This document shows positions 28,689 to 37,670 of a DNA stretch of 57,875 bases, piece after piece. Within the stretch, counting starts at the first letter, position 1. Every line of letters starts with the position of its first letter. Origin of the DNA: Zelonia costaricensis (taxonomy: Eukaryota; Euglenozoa; Kinetoplastea; Trypanosomatida; Trypanosomatidae); contig JASAOO010003419.1 of NCBI GenBank assembly GCA_030849075.1, positions 1 to 57,875 of the forward strand. The letters run 5' to 3'. The translations under genes were made by a program, and so were the position numbers. Under the pieces are notes generated by a model, which worked only from the letters and a program-made list of their open reading frames with translations, was not told the origin of the DNA and made no database searches.

Positions 28689-29887
28689 TGAAAGAGCCAC
28701 GAGCGAGGCAGCAGCTGAGAAAAATAAGCAAAGGCCGGGTGCTGTGGTGTTGATTGGTTTTGTGTTTCCAGGCAGGTCGTGTGCCCGCCGAGCTGCGCAA
28801 GATGCAACGCGATAAGTGGAGCCCAGTCACGGCGCGCATGTGTTTTTTAGAGTTTTTACGCGAGGAGGACCGAGAGGCAGAAGCGAAATACGGTCCTTTT
28901 TTTTTTTGGTGCCAAGCGGCGCTCAAGCCATACACGCCGTTCGAGCTAACTAGCGCCGGTCTTTTTCTGAGCTTGGCTGAGCGAGCTTTCGTCGCGGTAA
29001 AAGAAGACGCACGGCAGCTCAGCGAAAGAATGTCGAGACACAGCGCTCCACGTGCGGCACCTCATTCTTACCCAGAGGGGTGCAGGGTAAGGAGACACGG
29101 AAGAGCTCAACTACCACTCAAATTGAGCGCGCGACCATAAATCCTGCTCGTCAGCACGAATCCATCGAGAAAGCAGGCCAACGCAGCTGCTTGTGCGCTC
29201 GTCTCGTTTTTTTTCTCTGTCCTTTGGTTTCTTTTGTTCCGGTTTGGTGCTTTTACAGAATTAGCCAAGCGCTTAGTGGAAAAATGGCGCCTCCGTTAAC
29301 GATCAAAGAAATGGAAATGAGAGAATTGAAGTGCAACAAGGACCTCTCCGTTTTTCACTTTCTTTCTTTTCAGCGACGCGGGAGAGACAGCCTTTTTTTT
29401 TCCTCAGCGCCGTCGAGGGAAAAAATTGAGAGAGCTCGCAGTTCTGCACGGGAGCCACCATCTTCCACGTTGGAGCTGAAAAAAAAAAAAAGATTAACGC
29501 CTTCTGTGTCCTATTCCCTCCACCTTTCCCTGAGCACAACCAATTTCATTGTTTTCTTTTTTGCTCCGCATTTGCGCCGGCATTGTGCACGGTCTGCACA
29601 AAGAAAACCGGATCGAAACCAGCCTGCAAGGCTGTTTCCATACACTGCCTCTCCCAGAGTCCCGCGGACGCACAGATGCGGAAGGGAAAGGACCATCAAA
29701 GATGCGTACACAGAAAAAAAAAAGCGGCAGCAAAAGCCGGCCCAATTCCTGTTACTCACTCGAGAGGGAAGAGACGCCGTCTTCATTGTCAGGTGGGGCA
29801 TCTGCCTCAACGCTGCGAGGCGTCGATGAAAGTAGAACAGAAAACGCAGATGCCCGTAAAGGACTGAGTCAGCTCTGGCGTTGCGTG
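28689..29887. other. Intergenic region, 1.2 kb, relatively A/T-rich
   Basis: No credible gene on either strand. The region holds many A and T homopolymers (28897-28907, 29394-29402, 29478-29490, 29715-29725) and is clearly less GC-rich than the rest of the window. It contains the 5' flank of the cullin gene and the 3' flank of fibrillarin. Confidence 0.65.
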
Positions 29888-30802
29888 TTACTTCGCCTTC
29901 TTCACCGTCCTGTACACACCGACGACTACGGCGTGGTCACGCTCGAACGGCTCGAGGGACACCTGCTCCAGCGGCTTCAGCTTGTCCTTCTTGAGCTTGT
30001 TGAGCTCAGCCGCAATCACGACCGGCGCCTCCAGGGTGGAGTCAATGCAGTTGGCCTTGATGGAGATGACGTAGTGGCCGCCGTTCTGGAGGAACGCCTG
30101 TGCGTTGAGGGCGAGAATGCGCGCCTGGTCAGGCTGCGCGACATCCATGAAAATGCAGTCCACCATCGGAACGAGCATGCGGTATTTCATCGGGTAGCGA
30201 GCGTCCTCGATGATCGGCACAATGTTCGGGCGGCGCTTCGACATCTCAACCAAATCACGGCCGACACGGTGCGAGAACTCGACGGCGTAGACCATGCCCT
30301 CCGGCCCAACCAGGTCGCTGACGTGGCTAACGGTGGTGCCGGTGGCACCACCGAGGTAGAGCACCTTAGAGCCGGGGCCCATGTGCACGCTACTCACGCC
30401 GGCGTAGATGGCAGAGGCCAGCTTCGAGCGGTACGGGTTCCACAAGCGGTACTCCTTCTTCTCATCGCCGCCCTGCGTGGCGCCAAGCTCGATGCGCTTC
30501 TCACCGTAGACAGAAATGCCGGGCACCATGTTGAGCGTGCACAGAGAGTCAGTCTTGCCCTTCGAGATGAACACGCCGGGGTGCAGCATGTGCGGCTCGA
30601 CAATCACCTTCGCACCCGCGCCGCCACCGCGACCGCCGCGACCGCCACCACGACCGCCACGAGCGCCGCCGCGGCTGAAGCCGCCGCGACCGCCGGCACC
30701 ACCGCGGCTGAAGCCACCACGACCGCCGGCACCACCACGGCTGAAGCCGCCGCCACGGCTGCCGCCGCGAGCACCGCCACCGCGACCAAATCCACCGCGC
30801 AT
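29888..30802 (-). CDS. NOP1: Fibrillarin (box C/D snoRNP 2'-O-methyltransferase)
   Basis: A 304-residue nucleolar rRNA 2'-O-methyltransferase, starting at the ATG at 30802 ([14 protein letters not shown]). Residues 1-64 form the glycine/arginine-rich (GAR) domain, with RGG/SRGG repeats and three near-identical [15 protein letters not shown] units. The methyltransferase domain follows: motif [15 protein letters not shown] (147-160), [15 protein letters not shown], the DARYP segment, [16 protein letters not shown] and [14 protein letters not shown] with the catalytic Lys. It works with NOP56/NOP58 and 15.5K guided by C/D snoRNAs, which are very numerous in trypanosomatids because of fragmented, heavily methylated rRNA. 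Full length. Confidence 0.97.
   Translation of the reverse strand: MRGGFGRGGGARGGSRGGGFSRGGAGGRGGFSRGGAGGRGGFSRGGARGGRGGGRGGRGGGAGAKVIVEPHMLHPGVFISKGKTDSLCTLNMVPGISVYGEKRIELGATQGGDEKKEYRLWNPYRSKLASAIYAGVSSVHMGPGSKVLYLGGATGTTVSHVSDLVGPEGMVYAVEFSHRVGRDLVEMSKRRPNIVPIIEDARYPMKYRMLVPMVDCIFMDVAQPDQARILALNAQAFLQNGGHYVISIKANCIDSTLEAPVVIAAELNKLKKDKLKPLEQVSLEPFERDHAVVVGVYRTVKKAK
30604..30802 (-). repeat. Coding repeat of the fibrillarin GAR domain
   Basis: Imperfect tandem units of about 33 bases (codons for [11 protein letters not shown]) repeat three times at about 30665-30760 within a longer Gly/Arg-coding stretch. This array could vary in copy number between strains. Confidence 0.8.
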
Positions 30803-30917
30803 TTTTGTTCAAATTGTGTGTGTACGGTGTGCGCCTATGTTCAGTGTTGCGAGAACCTTTTTTCGCGAGGCAGCAGGGATCGTGGCGCTCGAAAACACGG
30901 TCTCAGCCAATGTGCGA

Positions 30918-31010
30918 CTGAATTGCCGATGAAATAGAGTGGGTGAGGCGCCGGAAAGGGAGAGCAAAAAAGTGAAGATTGAAAGGGGACGAGAGATAAA
31001 GGCAAGACGT
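30918..31010 (-). promoter_or_regulatory. Predicted trans-splice acceptor region of fibrillarin
   Basis: Reading the minus strand, a pyrimidine-rich tract (about 31010-30934) is followed by the first AG at 30919-30918, which would give a 5' UTR of about 115 bases before the fibrillarin ATG at 30802. Inferred from the general trypanosomatid rule (polypyrimidine tract, then first AG); not verified. Confidence 0.35.
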
Positions 31011-31135
31011 GCTGTTTCAAACAGTTGAGTGTGCGCCAGATCGGCTGGCTTGACGTTGTTCTTTATTTGCTTGCAGAAGGAGGCGGTAGGGTTCGACTCT
31101 CTGATCCTTTTTTCCTTTCCAGCCAAGGCGTTGGG

Positions 31136-31417
31136 GCGCCGGGGCAGCGTGTTTTTTTTTTTTTGCCGTTGTTTGAGGGGCGCCGACTGGGGTGCTGTGG
31201 CTCGCGCGGCTTTGTCTTCCCTCGTTGCCGGTGTAGGTCCGTTCCGGGATAAACGTGCCGCGCCGGGGGCCGCTTTGTTGGGGGGGGGTCGGCCGGCGGC
31301 GCGGGGGGGGGGGTTTCGGGCTCGCCGGGGCCCATGGGCCTTGGGGCGTTGCCCAGGCCCAGGCGCCGGGGGTCTGGCGGGCCGGGGAGGCGGGGCCGGG
31401 GGGGGGGGGGCGGCGCC
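31136..31417. repeat. Direct repeat, left copy (matches 31419-31699)
   Basis: The block starts gcgccggggcagcgtg followed by a T run, and ends cggcgcc at the N. It differs from the second copy at only a couple of bases (for example gactggggtg versus gactgaggtg). Probably an unmerged contig overlap. Confidence 0.85.
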
Positions 31418-31418
31418 N

Positions 31419-31699
31419 GCGCCGGGGCAGCGTGTTTTTTTTTTTTGCCGTTGTTTGAGGGGCGCCGACTGAGGTGCTGTGGCTCGCGCGGCCTTGTCTT
31501 CCCTCGTTGCCGGTGTAGGTCCGTTCCGGGATAAACGTGCCGCGCCGGGGGCCGCTTTGTTGGGGGGGGGTCGGCCGGCGGCGCGGGGGGGGGGGTTTCG
31601 GGCTCGCCGGGGCCCATGGGCCTTGGGGCGTTGCCCAGGCCCAGGCGCCGGGGGTCTGGCGGGCCGGGGAGGCGGGGCCGGGGGGGGGGGGGCGGCGCC
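31419..31699. repeat. Direct repeat, right copy (matches 31136-31417)
   Basis: Starts directly after the N at 31418 and continues into unique sequence (ccgtggggg) at 31700. See the left copy. Confidence 0.85.
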
Positions 31700-31897
31700 C
31701 GCCGTGGGGGGGGGGGGACAGGGGTGGGCGGGGGCGGTGCGGGGTGTTGGATCGGGGTGGGCAAAACGCCAAGCTGCGCTGCGGGGTTAGGGTGGCGGTG
31801 TCTGGCTTCCGCCTTCGGTGGCATCTGTTCTTTTCCCCTCGCTTCTGGCCCAGGCGCCGGCTGCTGGTGGCCGTTAAGGTTGAATAAGTGCGAAAAG

Positions 31898-32716
31898 TCA
31901 TGGTGATCGGCCTGTGGGCGCGTTGGCGGCGATGCCGGCCTCGTCCGCGACGCGCTCGAACCAGGCTGCGTCGGTGGACAGATCCACCAGCGAAGGTGCC
32001 GTGCAGCTCGCTGGCTGGTGAAGGGCCTCGACGAACCTGTGCAGCAGGACGGGCGTCGCTTCCTGCACGAGCGGCGGCGGTGCGGTGGTGGCGCGGCGGC
32101 TCATCTCGGCGGCGAGGGAGGTGGCCCGCCGCCCCGGCAGCTCGCACATGATGATGTCGTCAAAGAAGTGCAGGTCGTTGGCGATGTTGAGGCCCGCCCC
32201 GTGCATGGAGACCCAGCTTCCGAGCTGCAGCCCAATCGCGCCGAGCTTCTTCGCTGGACTGCCGCCATGCGCGTCGGCCCAGACGCCGGTCTTGAACCGG
32301 TGCGTCGGGACCCGGTACGCGGCGGCGGTCTGCATCATGGCCTCTTCGAGAACCCAGCTGAACCACTCAATCGGCGAGCGCACCTTCTCTGCCGTGCAGG
32401 CCTTCCACAAGTGCTGAATGTTCGCAATGGGGTACATGGTGAGCTGGCCGGGGCCGTGATAGGTAACGCCGCCGCCGCGGCGCGTCTTGACAACGTCGAC
32501 TGCGCACTGCGGCGGGAGTCCTTGCGCCGTGTCGCGGCGGCCAATCGTGTACACGGGTGCGTCGTGCTCGACAAAAAGGACGACGTCTGGCACAAGCCCG
32601 AGTGACGTCTCGGCACGGCGCACGCTCACCTGCCGCGCGATCTTGGCATTGAAGATGGCCTCCTGCAGCTCCAGCACGCGCCTGTACTCGCGCTTGCCGA
32701 GGAAAAAGGCTCGCAT
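31898..32716 (-). CDS. LIPB: LipB-type octanoyl/lipoyl-protein transferase
   Basis: A 272-residue protein that transfers octanoyl or lipoyl groups from acyl carrier protein to lipoyl domains of mitochondrial complexes (pyruvate, 2-oxoglutarate and branched-chain dehydrogenases, glycine cleavage H protein). Family motifs are VLFVEHDAPVYTIGRR, the signature RRGGGVTYHGPGQLTMYPI from residue 79, the catalytic Lys in KKLGAIGLQL (K157), HGAGLNIANDL, and the acyl-accepting Cys C191 in IIMCELPGRR. The Pro that usually precedes the catalytic Cys (PCG) is Met here. I chose the ATG at 32716 (MRAFFLGKREYRRVL). The frame stays open upstream to an ATG at 32854, which would add a hydrophobic leader, so the true N-terminus is uncertain. 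It fits with the other mitochondrial 2-oxoacid enzymes, including succinyl-CoA ligase beta in this window. Confidence 0.92.
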   Translation of the reverse strand: MRAFFLGKREYRRVLELQEAIFNAKIARQVSVRRAETSLGLVPDVVLFVEHDAPVYTIGRRDTAQGLPPQCAVDVVKTRRGGGVTYHGPGQLTMYPIANIQHLWKACTAEKVRSPIEWFSWVLEEAMMQTAAAYRVPTHRFKTGVWADAHGGSPAKKLGAIGLQLGSWVSMHGAGLNIANDLHFFDDIIMCELPGRRATSLAAEMSRRATTAPPPLVQEATPVLLHRFVEALHQPASCTAPSLVDLSTDAAWFERVADEAGIAANAPTGRSP

Positions 32717-33380
32717 GCCAGAGCCAGTGGCAGCAGCACGCGGTGTTCTGCCCACACAACTCAAAAGGAAAGCGAAGAGTGAAGTGAAGGAAGGGAGGAA
32801 ATAGGAGAGGCCGTACGATACGGGAGGAACTCCGCGGGACGTTGAGCGGTGCATCGCACCGGTGTCGCTGCGCAGGGGCGCGTGACTCACGCGATTCGTC
32901 CACGCGGCGGCAGGGCGGGTAGAGGTCGAGGACGGTGCGCGCACGTTTCGGGGACTCAAGCGGACCTTTTCTACGAGCTTGAGGACAGCTGCACCGGCGC
33001 TGCTGCTGCTGCTATTTGCCCACCGCGGGCCTCGCCATCCGATGCATACAGGGCAGGCTTTCCACCGTTGTGTTGGTTCGTGTTGACGCCATGGTGGAGG
33101 TGTGCGTTCTTGTCTCTCGCCGACCTATGCTCAAGGCGACGGAGCACAAGCGAGAAGCAAAGCAAAACACGCTCACACGCACAGACGGTCTTTGAGGCTT
33201 CGCCAACCGGTTCCCCCGTTCCTCTGTGGAGCTCTTTTTTTTTTGTTTTGTTTTTTTCAGTACATCACAGTTTCGCGTGAAGCGTCCACTGCGGTGGGGA
33301 GTGGGAAAGAACGGCGCTATGTACATGACGTATCCACCCGGCGTGTGCGACCGTGTGTTGGCTTGCGCGGCGCTTCGACT
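32717..33380. other. Intergenic region
   Basis: No separate gene. The portion up to 32854 could be coding if LipB starts further upstream. T runs lie at about 33235-33257 in the 3' flank of the thioredoxin-like gene. Confidence 0.6.
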
Positions 33381-35939
33381 CTAAAGCTCGCCCTCCGGCT
33401 CGGGAGTGGCGGCCTCGCCAGACTCGCCGTCGTCGAGCTCCTCTTCGTCCCCGCCCTCGCCGTCATCCTCGGCGGCGTCCTCCGCACCTTGCTTCTTGTC
33501 CAGGCGGTTTTCGTCCTCGATGAGGCGGGCAATGTAGCCGGAGAGGAAACCCTGGAACTCCTCGTCGCACACGTTCTCGACAAAGTGCGCGGTGAGGGCC
33601 CCGGCACCCTGCTCCGTCACCCGCAGCCGGGCGTACCACTGGCTCAGCACCATCGTGTCCTCGCTCTCGTCCGTCGTGGCCAGCTCAATCACCTTGGGCA
33701 GGCCGATGATGCGCAGCACGAGCTGGCCGTCCTGCGGCACCGCGGTGCGGAGCGGCGTCAGCGCGTTCAAGATGAAGACGTCGTCGACAGCGAGTCCCTC
33801 GAAGGCTGCCACCGCCGCGGCGGGCACGTAGTAGCAGAAGCACTCGTCCGGGTAGGCCTCAGACGCGCTCAGCGCCAGCGCCGTAAAGGCGAGCGGTTGC
33901 TGCTTGGTGAGCAGCGTGCCGTCCGACAGCTCCTGCAGGAAGTTCTCGCAGCGCGGCACGAGCCCCTTGCCCTCCTCCGGGTCGCAAGACATGAGGATCA
34001 GCGACAGCTTGCCGTACGACAGGCTCTCCGAGCCGACCTTCTGGTCCGCGGCGATGCACATCATGTTAATGTCCGACGGGTCAACACCTTGCGCCGCCAG
34101 GTACTCCGCCAGCGTGGGCAGGTCGGCCGTCGTCGACAGCGCCGTGTGCGCCGGGGTCTCGTCGTTGCTCAGGTCGGCCATCAGCGTCGTGCTTTCTGGG
34201 TAGTGCAGCGGGAGCGCCGCCACGGTGTTCCACACGTGCATCTCCTCTTCCGATACGGTCACCCACCGGTTCGTGAAGATCTGGTTGATGGTCGACTCGT
34301 CCTGCGCGCCGGTCGTGTTGGCGGTGTCGGCCGGCTGCGAGGACTGCGCCGTCTCGTCGTACGCGGGGTCGCTGGTGTCGTGGCCAGCTGCCTCCGGCGC
34401 CGGCGGCGCGGGCGGCGACTGCGACTGCGACGCTTCCTGCTGCTCCGACAGCGCCTGATCCTGCTCCGAGTGGTCAGCAGCTTCAGCAGGAGTTTCCTCG
34501 ACCGCCGCCCCCTCCGCCGCCTCTTCCGCTGCGTCGGAGGTGGGGTACTCTGCCGCCACGGCCTCCTCCTCCTGCTCCTGCGGCGGTTCGGCGCTCGCAT
34601 CGGCCGGCTCGGCGGCCTCGGGTTGCGGTACCGCCGCCTCCTCCTCAGCGTACGCGCTCTCGTCAACCTTTTCCTCCGCTTCCGGCTGCTCCTCTTCATC
34701 GTCTTCTGCGGCCGCGGGGGGTTCCGCGTTCTCCTCCGCCTCCTCCGCCGCCTCCGCCTCCGCCTCCTCCGGCGCCTCCGCTTCGGCCTCCGCTTCGGCC
34801 CCAGCGCTGGCGTCGGCGGTCGCGGTCTCCTCCGTGGGGTTGCTCTGGAGGGGCGCCGCCTCCACCGCAGCGTCGTCCGCCGCCTCGGCCGTCTCGGTCA
34901 CGTGAAGCTCCGCCGCCGCAGCGGCCGCCGTGGCGCTCGACTCCAAGGCCTCTGCACGCGCCTCCCCTTCCGGCGCCGCGCCGGCTTCCTCGGCGGCACC
35001 CGCGTCGTCGGTGTCGGCCGGCGCGTCCTGCGCGGACGGCACGGCGTCCGCCACGGCGGCGTCCGCCTCCTCGGCTGCCGCGCCGGCGGCAGGCGGCGAC
35101 GACGGCGGAGGCGAGGCAGGGGCGGAGATGGGCTCGGCGGCTGACGGCGAGGGTTTGGGGGATGCCGCGACCGCTGGCGCTGCCGCGGCGGCGGAGGCGG
35201 AGGCGCGCTGCTTCGCGATAATCGTCAGGAGAGCGTCCTTCACCGTCCCGCTGTCGCCCACAAAGGCCTGCAGGTGGGCCGCCGATACGGTCGGGCCGCT
35301 AGCGCTCTGCACCGCAGCCGTGATGTCGGCCATGTGCGTCGCAGACACCTCCGCTGCGGAGGCGCCGAGCACGGCCCGCGCCGCGCGGTCGAACTCGGCG
35401 ACGCCGACCTCGCTCTCCGAGATGGAAAAGTGCGACTCCCAGAAGTGCAGCACGTCGGGGTTCGTGATGTACTCGGACGCGGCGTTCTGCTGCTTGCACA
35501 GGTCGTGCACGATGCGGCAGATCCGCGGCGTGTCGATGCCCTCCACGTGCGTGCGCATCTTGCCCTCCTTGTAGAAGGCAAAGTACGGCTTCGAGTGGTT
35601 CTGGCGCTGCTCCAAGATCGACTTCCAGAAACTGACGAGCGTGTCGCCGGAGTACTCCATGCCCTTCTGCCGCGGCGAGTGCATCTTCTCCCCCGAGTCG
35701 TTGAGGCTGTCCAGCACGGCGTTGCACTCGACAGAGAAGAAGCGGAGGTGGACGAGGTCGCCGGCGTCGGTGAAGAGGCGACGGAAGGTGTCGCTGAGCG
35801 CCTTGCAGTTGCCCCACTCCCCGTTGTAGACGTCGAGCACGGCTACGCCGTGCTGCGCCTGTGAGAGCTGCAGCTCGCCCTCCAGCTGTGCGGCTGTCGT
35901 GATGTTCTTCACGACATCCTTTTGCGCCTGTGACTGCAT
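33381..35939 (-). CDS. Thioredoxin-fold protein with Ala/Glu-rich centre, candidate flagellar protein
   Basis: An 852-residue acidic protein starting at the ATG at 35939 (MQSQAQKDVVKNITTAAQLE). Residues 1-135 look like a thioredoxin fold: VAVLDVYNGEWGNCKALSD occupies the active-site strand/helix, and SKPYFAFYKEGKMRTHVEG is the cis-Pro strand. The WCxxC site is reduced to WGNC, so only one Cys remains. This arrangement is seen in NME8/TXNDC-type and dynein light-chain thioredoxins of axonemes. Residues about 240-560 are low-complexity Ala/Glu/Pro/Ser. A folded region follows at about 570-800 (for example ECFCYYVPAAAVAAFEGL). The tail is Asp/Glu-rich. I do not recognise the C-terminal domain. 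The flagellar role is inference from the thioredoxin type only. Confidence 0.85.
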   Translation of the reverse strand: MQSQAQKDVVKNITTAAQLEGELQLSQAQHGVAVLDVYNGEWGNCKALSDTFRRLFTDAGDLVHLRFFSVECNAVLDSLNDSGEKMHSPRQKGMEYSGDTLVSFWKSILEQRQNHSKPYFAFYKEGKMRTHVEGIDTPRICRIVHDLCKQQNAASEYITNPDVLHFWESHFSISESEVGVAEFDRAARAVLGASAAEVSATHMADITAAVQSASGPTVSAAHLQAFVGDSGTVKDALLTIIAKQRASASAAAAAPAVAASPKPSPSAAEPISAPASPPPSSPPAAGAAAEEADAAVADAVPSAQDAPADTDDAGAAEEAGAAPEGEARAEALESSATAAAAAAELHVTETAEAADDAAVEAAPLQSNPTEETATADASAGAEAEAEAEAPEEAEAEAAEEAEENAEPPAAAEDDEEEQPEAEEKVDESAYAEEEAAVPQPEAAEPADASAEPPQEQEEEAVAAEYPTSDAAEEAAEGAAVEETPAEAADHSEQDQALSEQQEASQSQSPPAPPAPEAAGHDTSDPAYDETAQSSQPADTANTTGAQDESTINQIFTNRWVTVSEEEMHVWNTVAALPLHYPESTTLMADLSNDETPAHTALSTTADLPTLAEYLAAQGVDPSDINMMCIAADQKVGSESLSYGKLSLILMSCDPEEGKGLVPRCENFLQELSDGTLLTKQQPLAFTALALSASEAYPDECFCYYVPAAAVAAFEGLAVDDVFILNALTPLRTAVPQDGQLVLRIIGLPKVIELATTDESEDTMVLSQWYARLRVTEQGAGALTAHFVENVCDEEFQGFLSGYIARLIEDENRLDKKQGAEDAAEDDGEGGDEEELDDGESGEAATPEPEGEL

Positions 35940-36712
35940 GTCTAGCTGCCTTATCGGAGTGGGGGTGTGTATGAATGAGGGGAGGGGGCAAGAAGAGCGA
36001 CTGTGACGGTGTATGAAGGTGCTGTGCGTGTGTGTGCTTTGTCGAGATGCGGGGGAGGGGAGGGAGGGCTCTCGAGCTGCTCGTGTCGCAGGTTGAAGGC
36101 GTGTAGTGCCGATAAAACGGGAAAGCGGGGTGCGGGTGGTGATGGGGCGGGGTGGGGGTGGGGGGGAGAACGGCGCTCCAGCTCACGTGACACTGTTCGG
36201 GTTGACCATCGAAGCAGAACAACAAAAAAAGGGTACGCACGGGGCGGACGAGGGGCGACAGGCGAGTGAGTGACACTGAGAGGGCGAGGGGGCGGCACAC
36301 GTCGGCGAGGGTCGCGAGAGGAGGTCGGAGTTCAAGTCGCCACACGCACCCATTGATGCGGTCGAAAGCGCCAGGCGAACCTTCCTTTTCTTTTTGCGAA
36401 AAGCGGCACACTGTTGCGAGGCTGCGTGCGTTTCTCGCACGTCGACTTCTGAGCCGTGTCGTTGTTGAATCTCATTGGGTTTTGCGGGGCTTGGGGTGCC
36501 CTCCAAACTCAGGGACAGGACCTTCGCCCCGCTTCCTGAGGAGGCGATGAAAGCACTGGAGGCGGGGGGGGTGAGGCGGGAGGGAGCTAAGGAGGGAGCG
36601 CGGAGCGAGGGAGAGATGCAAGTGGGATCGGTGGCAGCTCGCGACCGTCATGACGAAGAGAGAGAGGACTGGGTCCCTTGGTTTGGCGAGTGCGTGCGCC
36701 GCGCGTACGCAC

Positions 36713-36759
<47 letters not shown>

Positions 36760-37055
36760 AGAAGCGGTGTGGTGGAGGGACGCGAGGCGGCGCCATCAGA
36801 GGTGCACACTTGCCGGTGCAACGATGAAGAAAGCGGGTGAGCGAAAAAGAAAAAAGAAGGGCGAGGAGTTCTGACAAGAACGGCATCGAAGGGGGACGAT
36901 GAAGGCGCGCGTGGGCGTGGACAAGGGGGGGGGGAGATGGGGAGAGAGAGGTGGCACTTTACATGACAAAGCAAGGGGAGCTGTATTCCCACGACAAGCA
37001 GTACACACGGTGGGTTCGGCCTTTCCCGCCGCGCTGCTGCACGTGCAGCGGCTAT
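35940..37055. other. Intergenic region, 1.1 kb, with long CA array
   Basis: No gene. Purine-rich plus-strand DNA at 36045-36075 and 36125-36175 reads as pyrimidine on the transcribed strand. A CA array is at 36714-36753. Confidence 0.65.
36714..36753. repeat. (CA)20 microsatellite
   Basis: About twenty uninterrupted CA units, the longest dinucleotide array in the window, lie between the thioredoxin-like and zinc-ribbon genes. Confidence 0.92.
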
Positions 37056-37670
37056 CTACGCTGCTGTGGCACGGCGATTGCCGCACTGCCCGCAGCAGGC
37101 GTCTGACACGTGTGCCGCTCGCGCGCCACAGCAGGCGCAGGTGGTAGTGGGCCCGCTGTACGAGTGGATCGGCGGCAGCACCATGGGCAGCACCTCTGGT
37201 GAGGTGTGCACCGGAGAGAGGAGGGACGACGTGCTGGCGTGTGAGCGGACCCGCGCGCGGGGGGTACCGCTGGGCGGCGCGGACGGTGTATGCGGTGCGA
37301 AAGCGTTGCTGCGTCCGCTGACTGAAGCCACAGACTCCCGCGAGGCGCTCGTTGGGGTTGCGCTGGAGCGCTCCTCAGCGCTGTCGCCGTCCGCCAACGA
37401 CGTCATGGGGGCGACGTGGCGGTAGAAGGGCCTGGGGGAAGACAGCGGTGGCATCGCCGGCTTGCACGGCGTGCACCGCACGAGGGACAGCCCCGGTGGC
37501 TCCTCCTCGACCTGCTCCGCACCTCCGTCCACACCCGTGTCTGCGCTGGTGCCCTTCGCGTAGTGCGACTCATCATCCCCCTTTGCCGTGGCCTCCCATA
37601 GCGTCTGCAGCTCGCTGAGTCGCGACCGCAGCGCCGTCACGGTGGTGGAGTCGTTGGGGTCGAGCTCCAT
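37056..37670 (-). CDS. Hypothetical protein with C-terminal zinc ribbon
   Basis: A 204-residue protein that I do not recognise. I start it at the ATG at 37670 (MELDPNDSTTVTALRSRLSE), because the frame extends upstream only to a GTG. Residues 8-30 form a short amphipathic or coiled helix (VTALRSRLSELQTLWEAT). Most of the rest is disordered, rich in Ser, Pro, Thr and Ala, with many potential phosphorylation sites. The C-terminus has two CxxC knuckles (C178/C181 and C193/C196) separated by eleven residues, a treble-clef or zinc-ribbon-like metal site. Codon use and strand match neighbouring real genes. A regulatory or adaptor role is plausible, but no function can be claimed. Confidence 0.72.
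   Translation of the reverse strand: MELDPNDSTTVTALRSRLSELQTLWEATAKGDDESHYAKGTSADTGVDGGAEQVEEEPPGLSLVRCTPCKPAMPPLSSPRPFYRHVAPMTSLADGDSAEERSSATPTSASRESVASVSGRSNAFAPHTPSAPPSGTPRARVRSHASTSSLLSPVHTSPEVLPMVLPPIHSYSGPTTTCACCGARAAHVSDACCGQCGNRRATAA

Larger units (their letters stand above)
30803..31897. other. Intergenic region with duplicated G-rich block and an assembly N
   Basis: No credible gene; the long minus frames are Pro/Arg translations of G-rich plus-strand DNA. A direct repeat of about 281 bases (31136-31417 and 31419-31699) meets at a single N at 31418. G runs of 8-13 bases dominate 31265-31735. Confidence 0.75.

Noticed and set aside
29549..30937. Plus-strand ORF of 462 codons
   Set aside because: Antisense to fibrillarin; the Ala/Thr repeats are the reverse complement of the RGG codons.
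31085..31118. Possible tRNA B box (gggttcgactct followed by a T run)
   Set aside because: The flanking bases do not form a T stem and no A box or acceptor stem is visible upstream.
31063..32147. Long Pro/Arg-rich minus ORFs spanning the N at 31418
   Set aside because: They translate the duplicated G-rich block twice and cross an assembly gap.
33102..35144. Plus-strand ORF of 680 codons
   Set aside because: Antisense to the thioredoxin-like gene; Arg/Leu-rich composition with no domain.
36714..36753. CA array as a possible telomeric or subtelomeric signal
   Set aside because: It is a plain dinucleotide microsatellite; the trypanosomatid telomere unit TTAGGG is not present.
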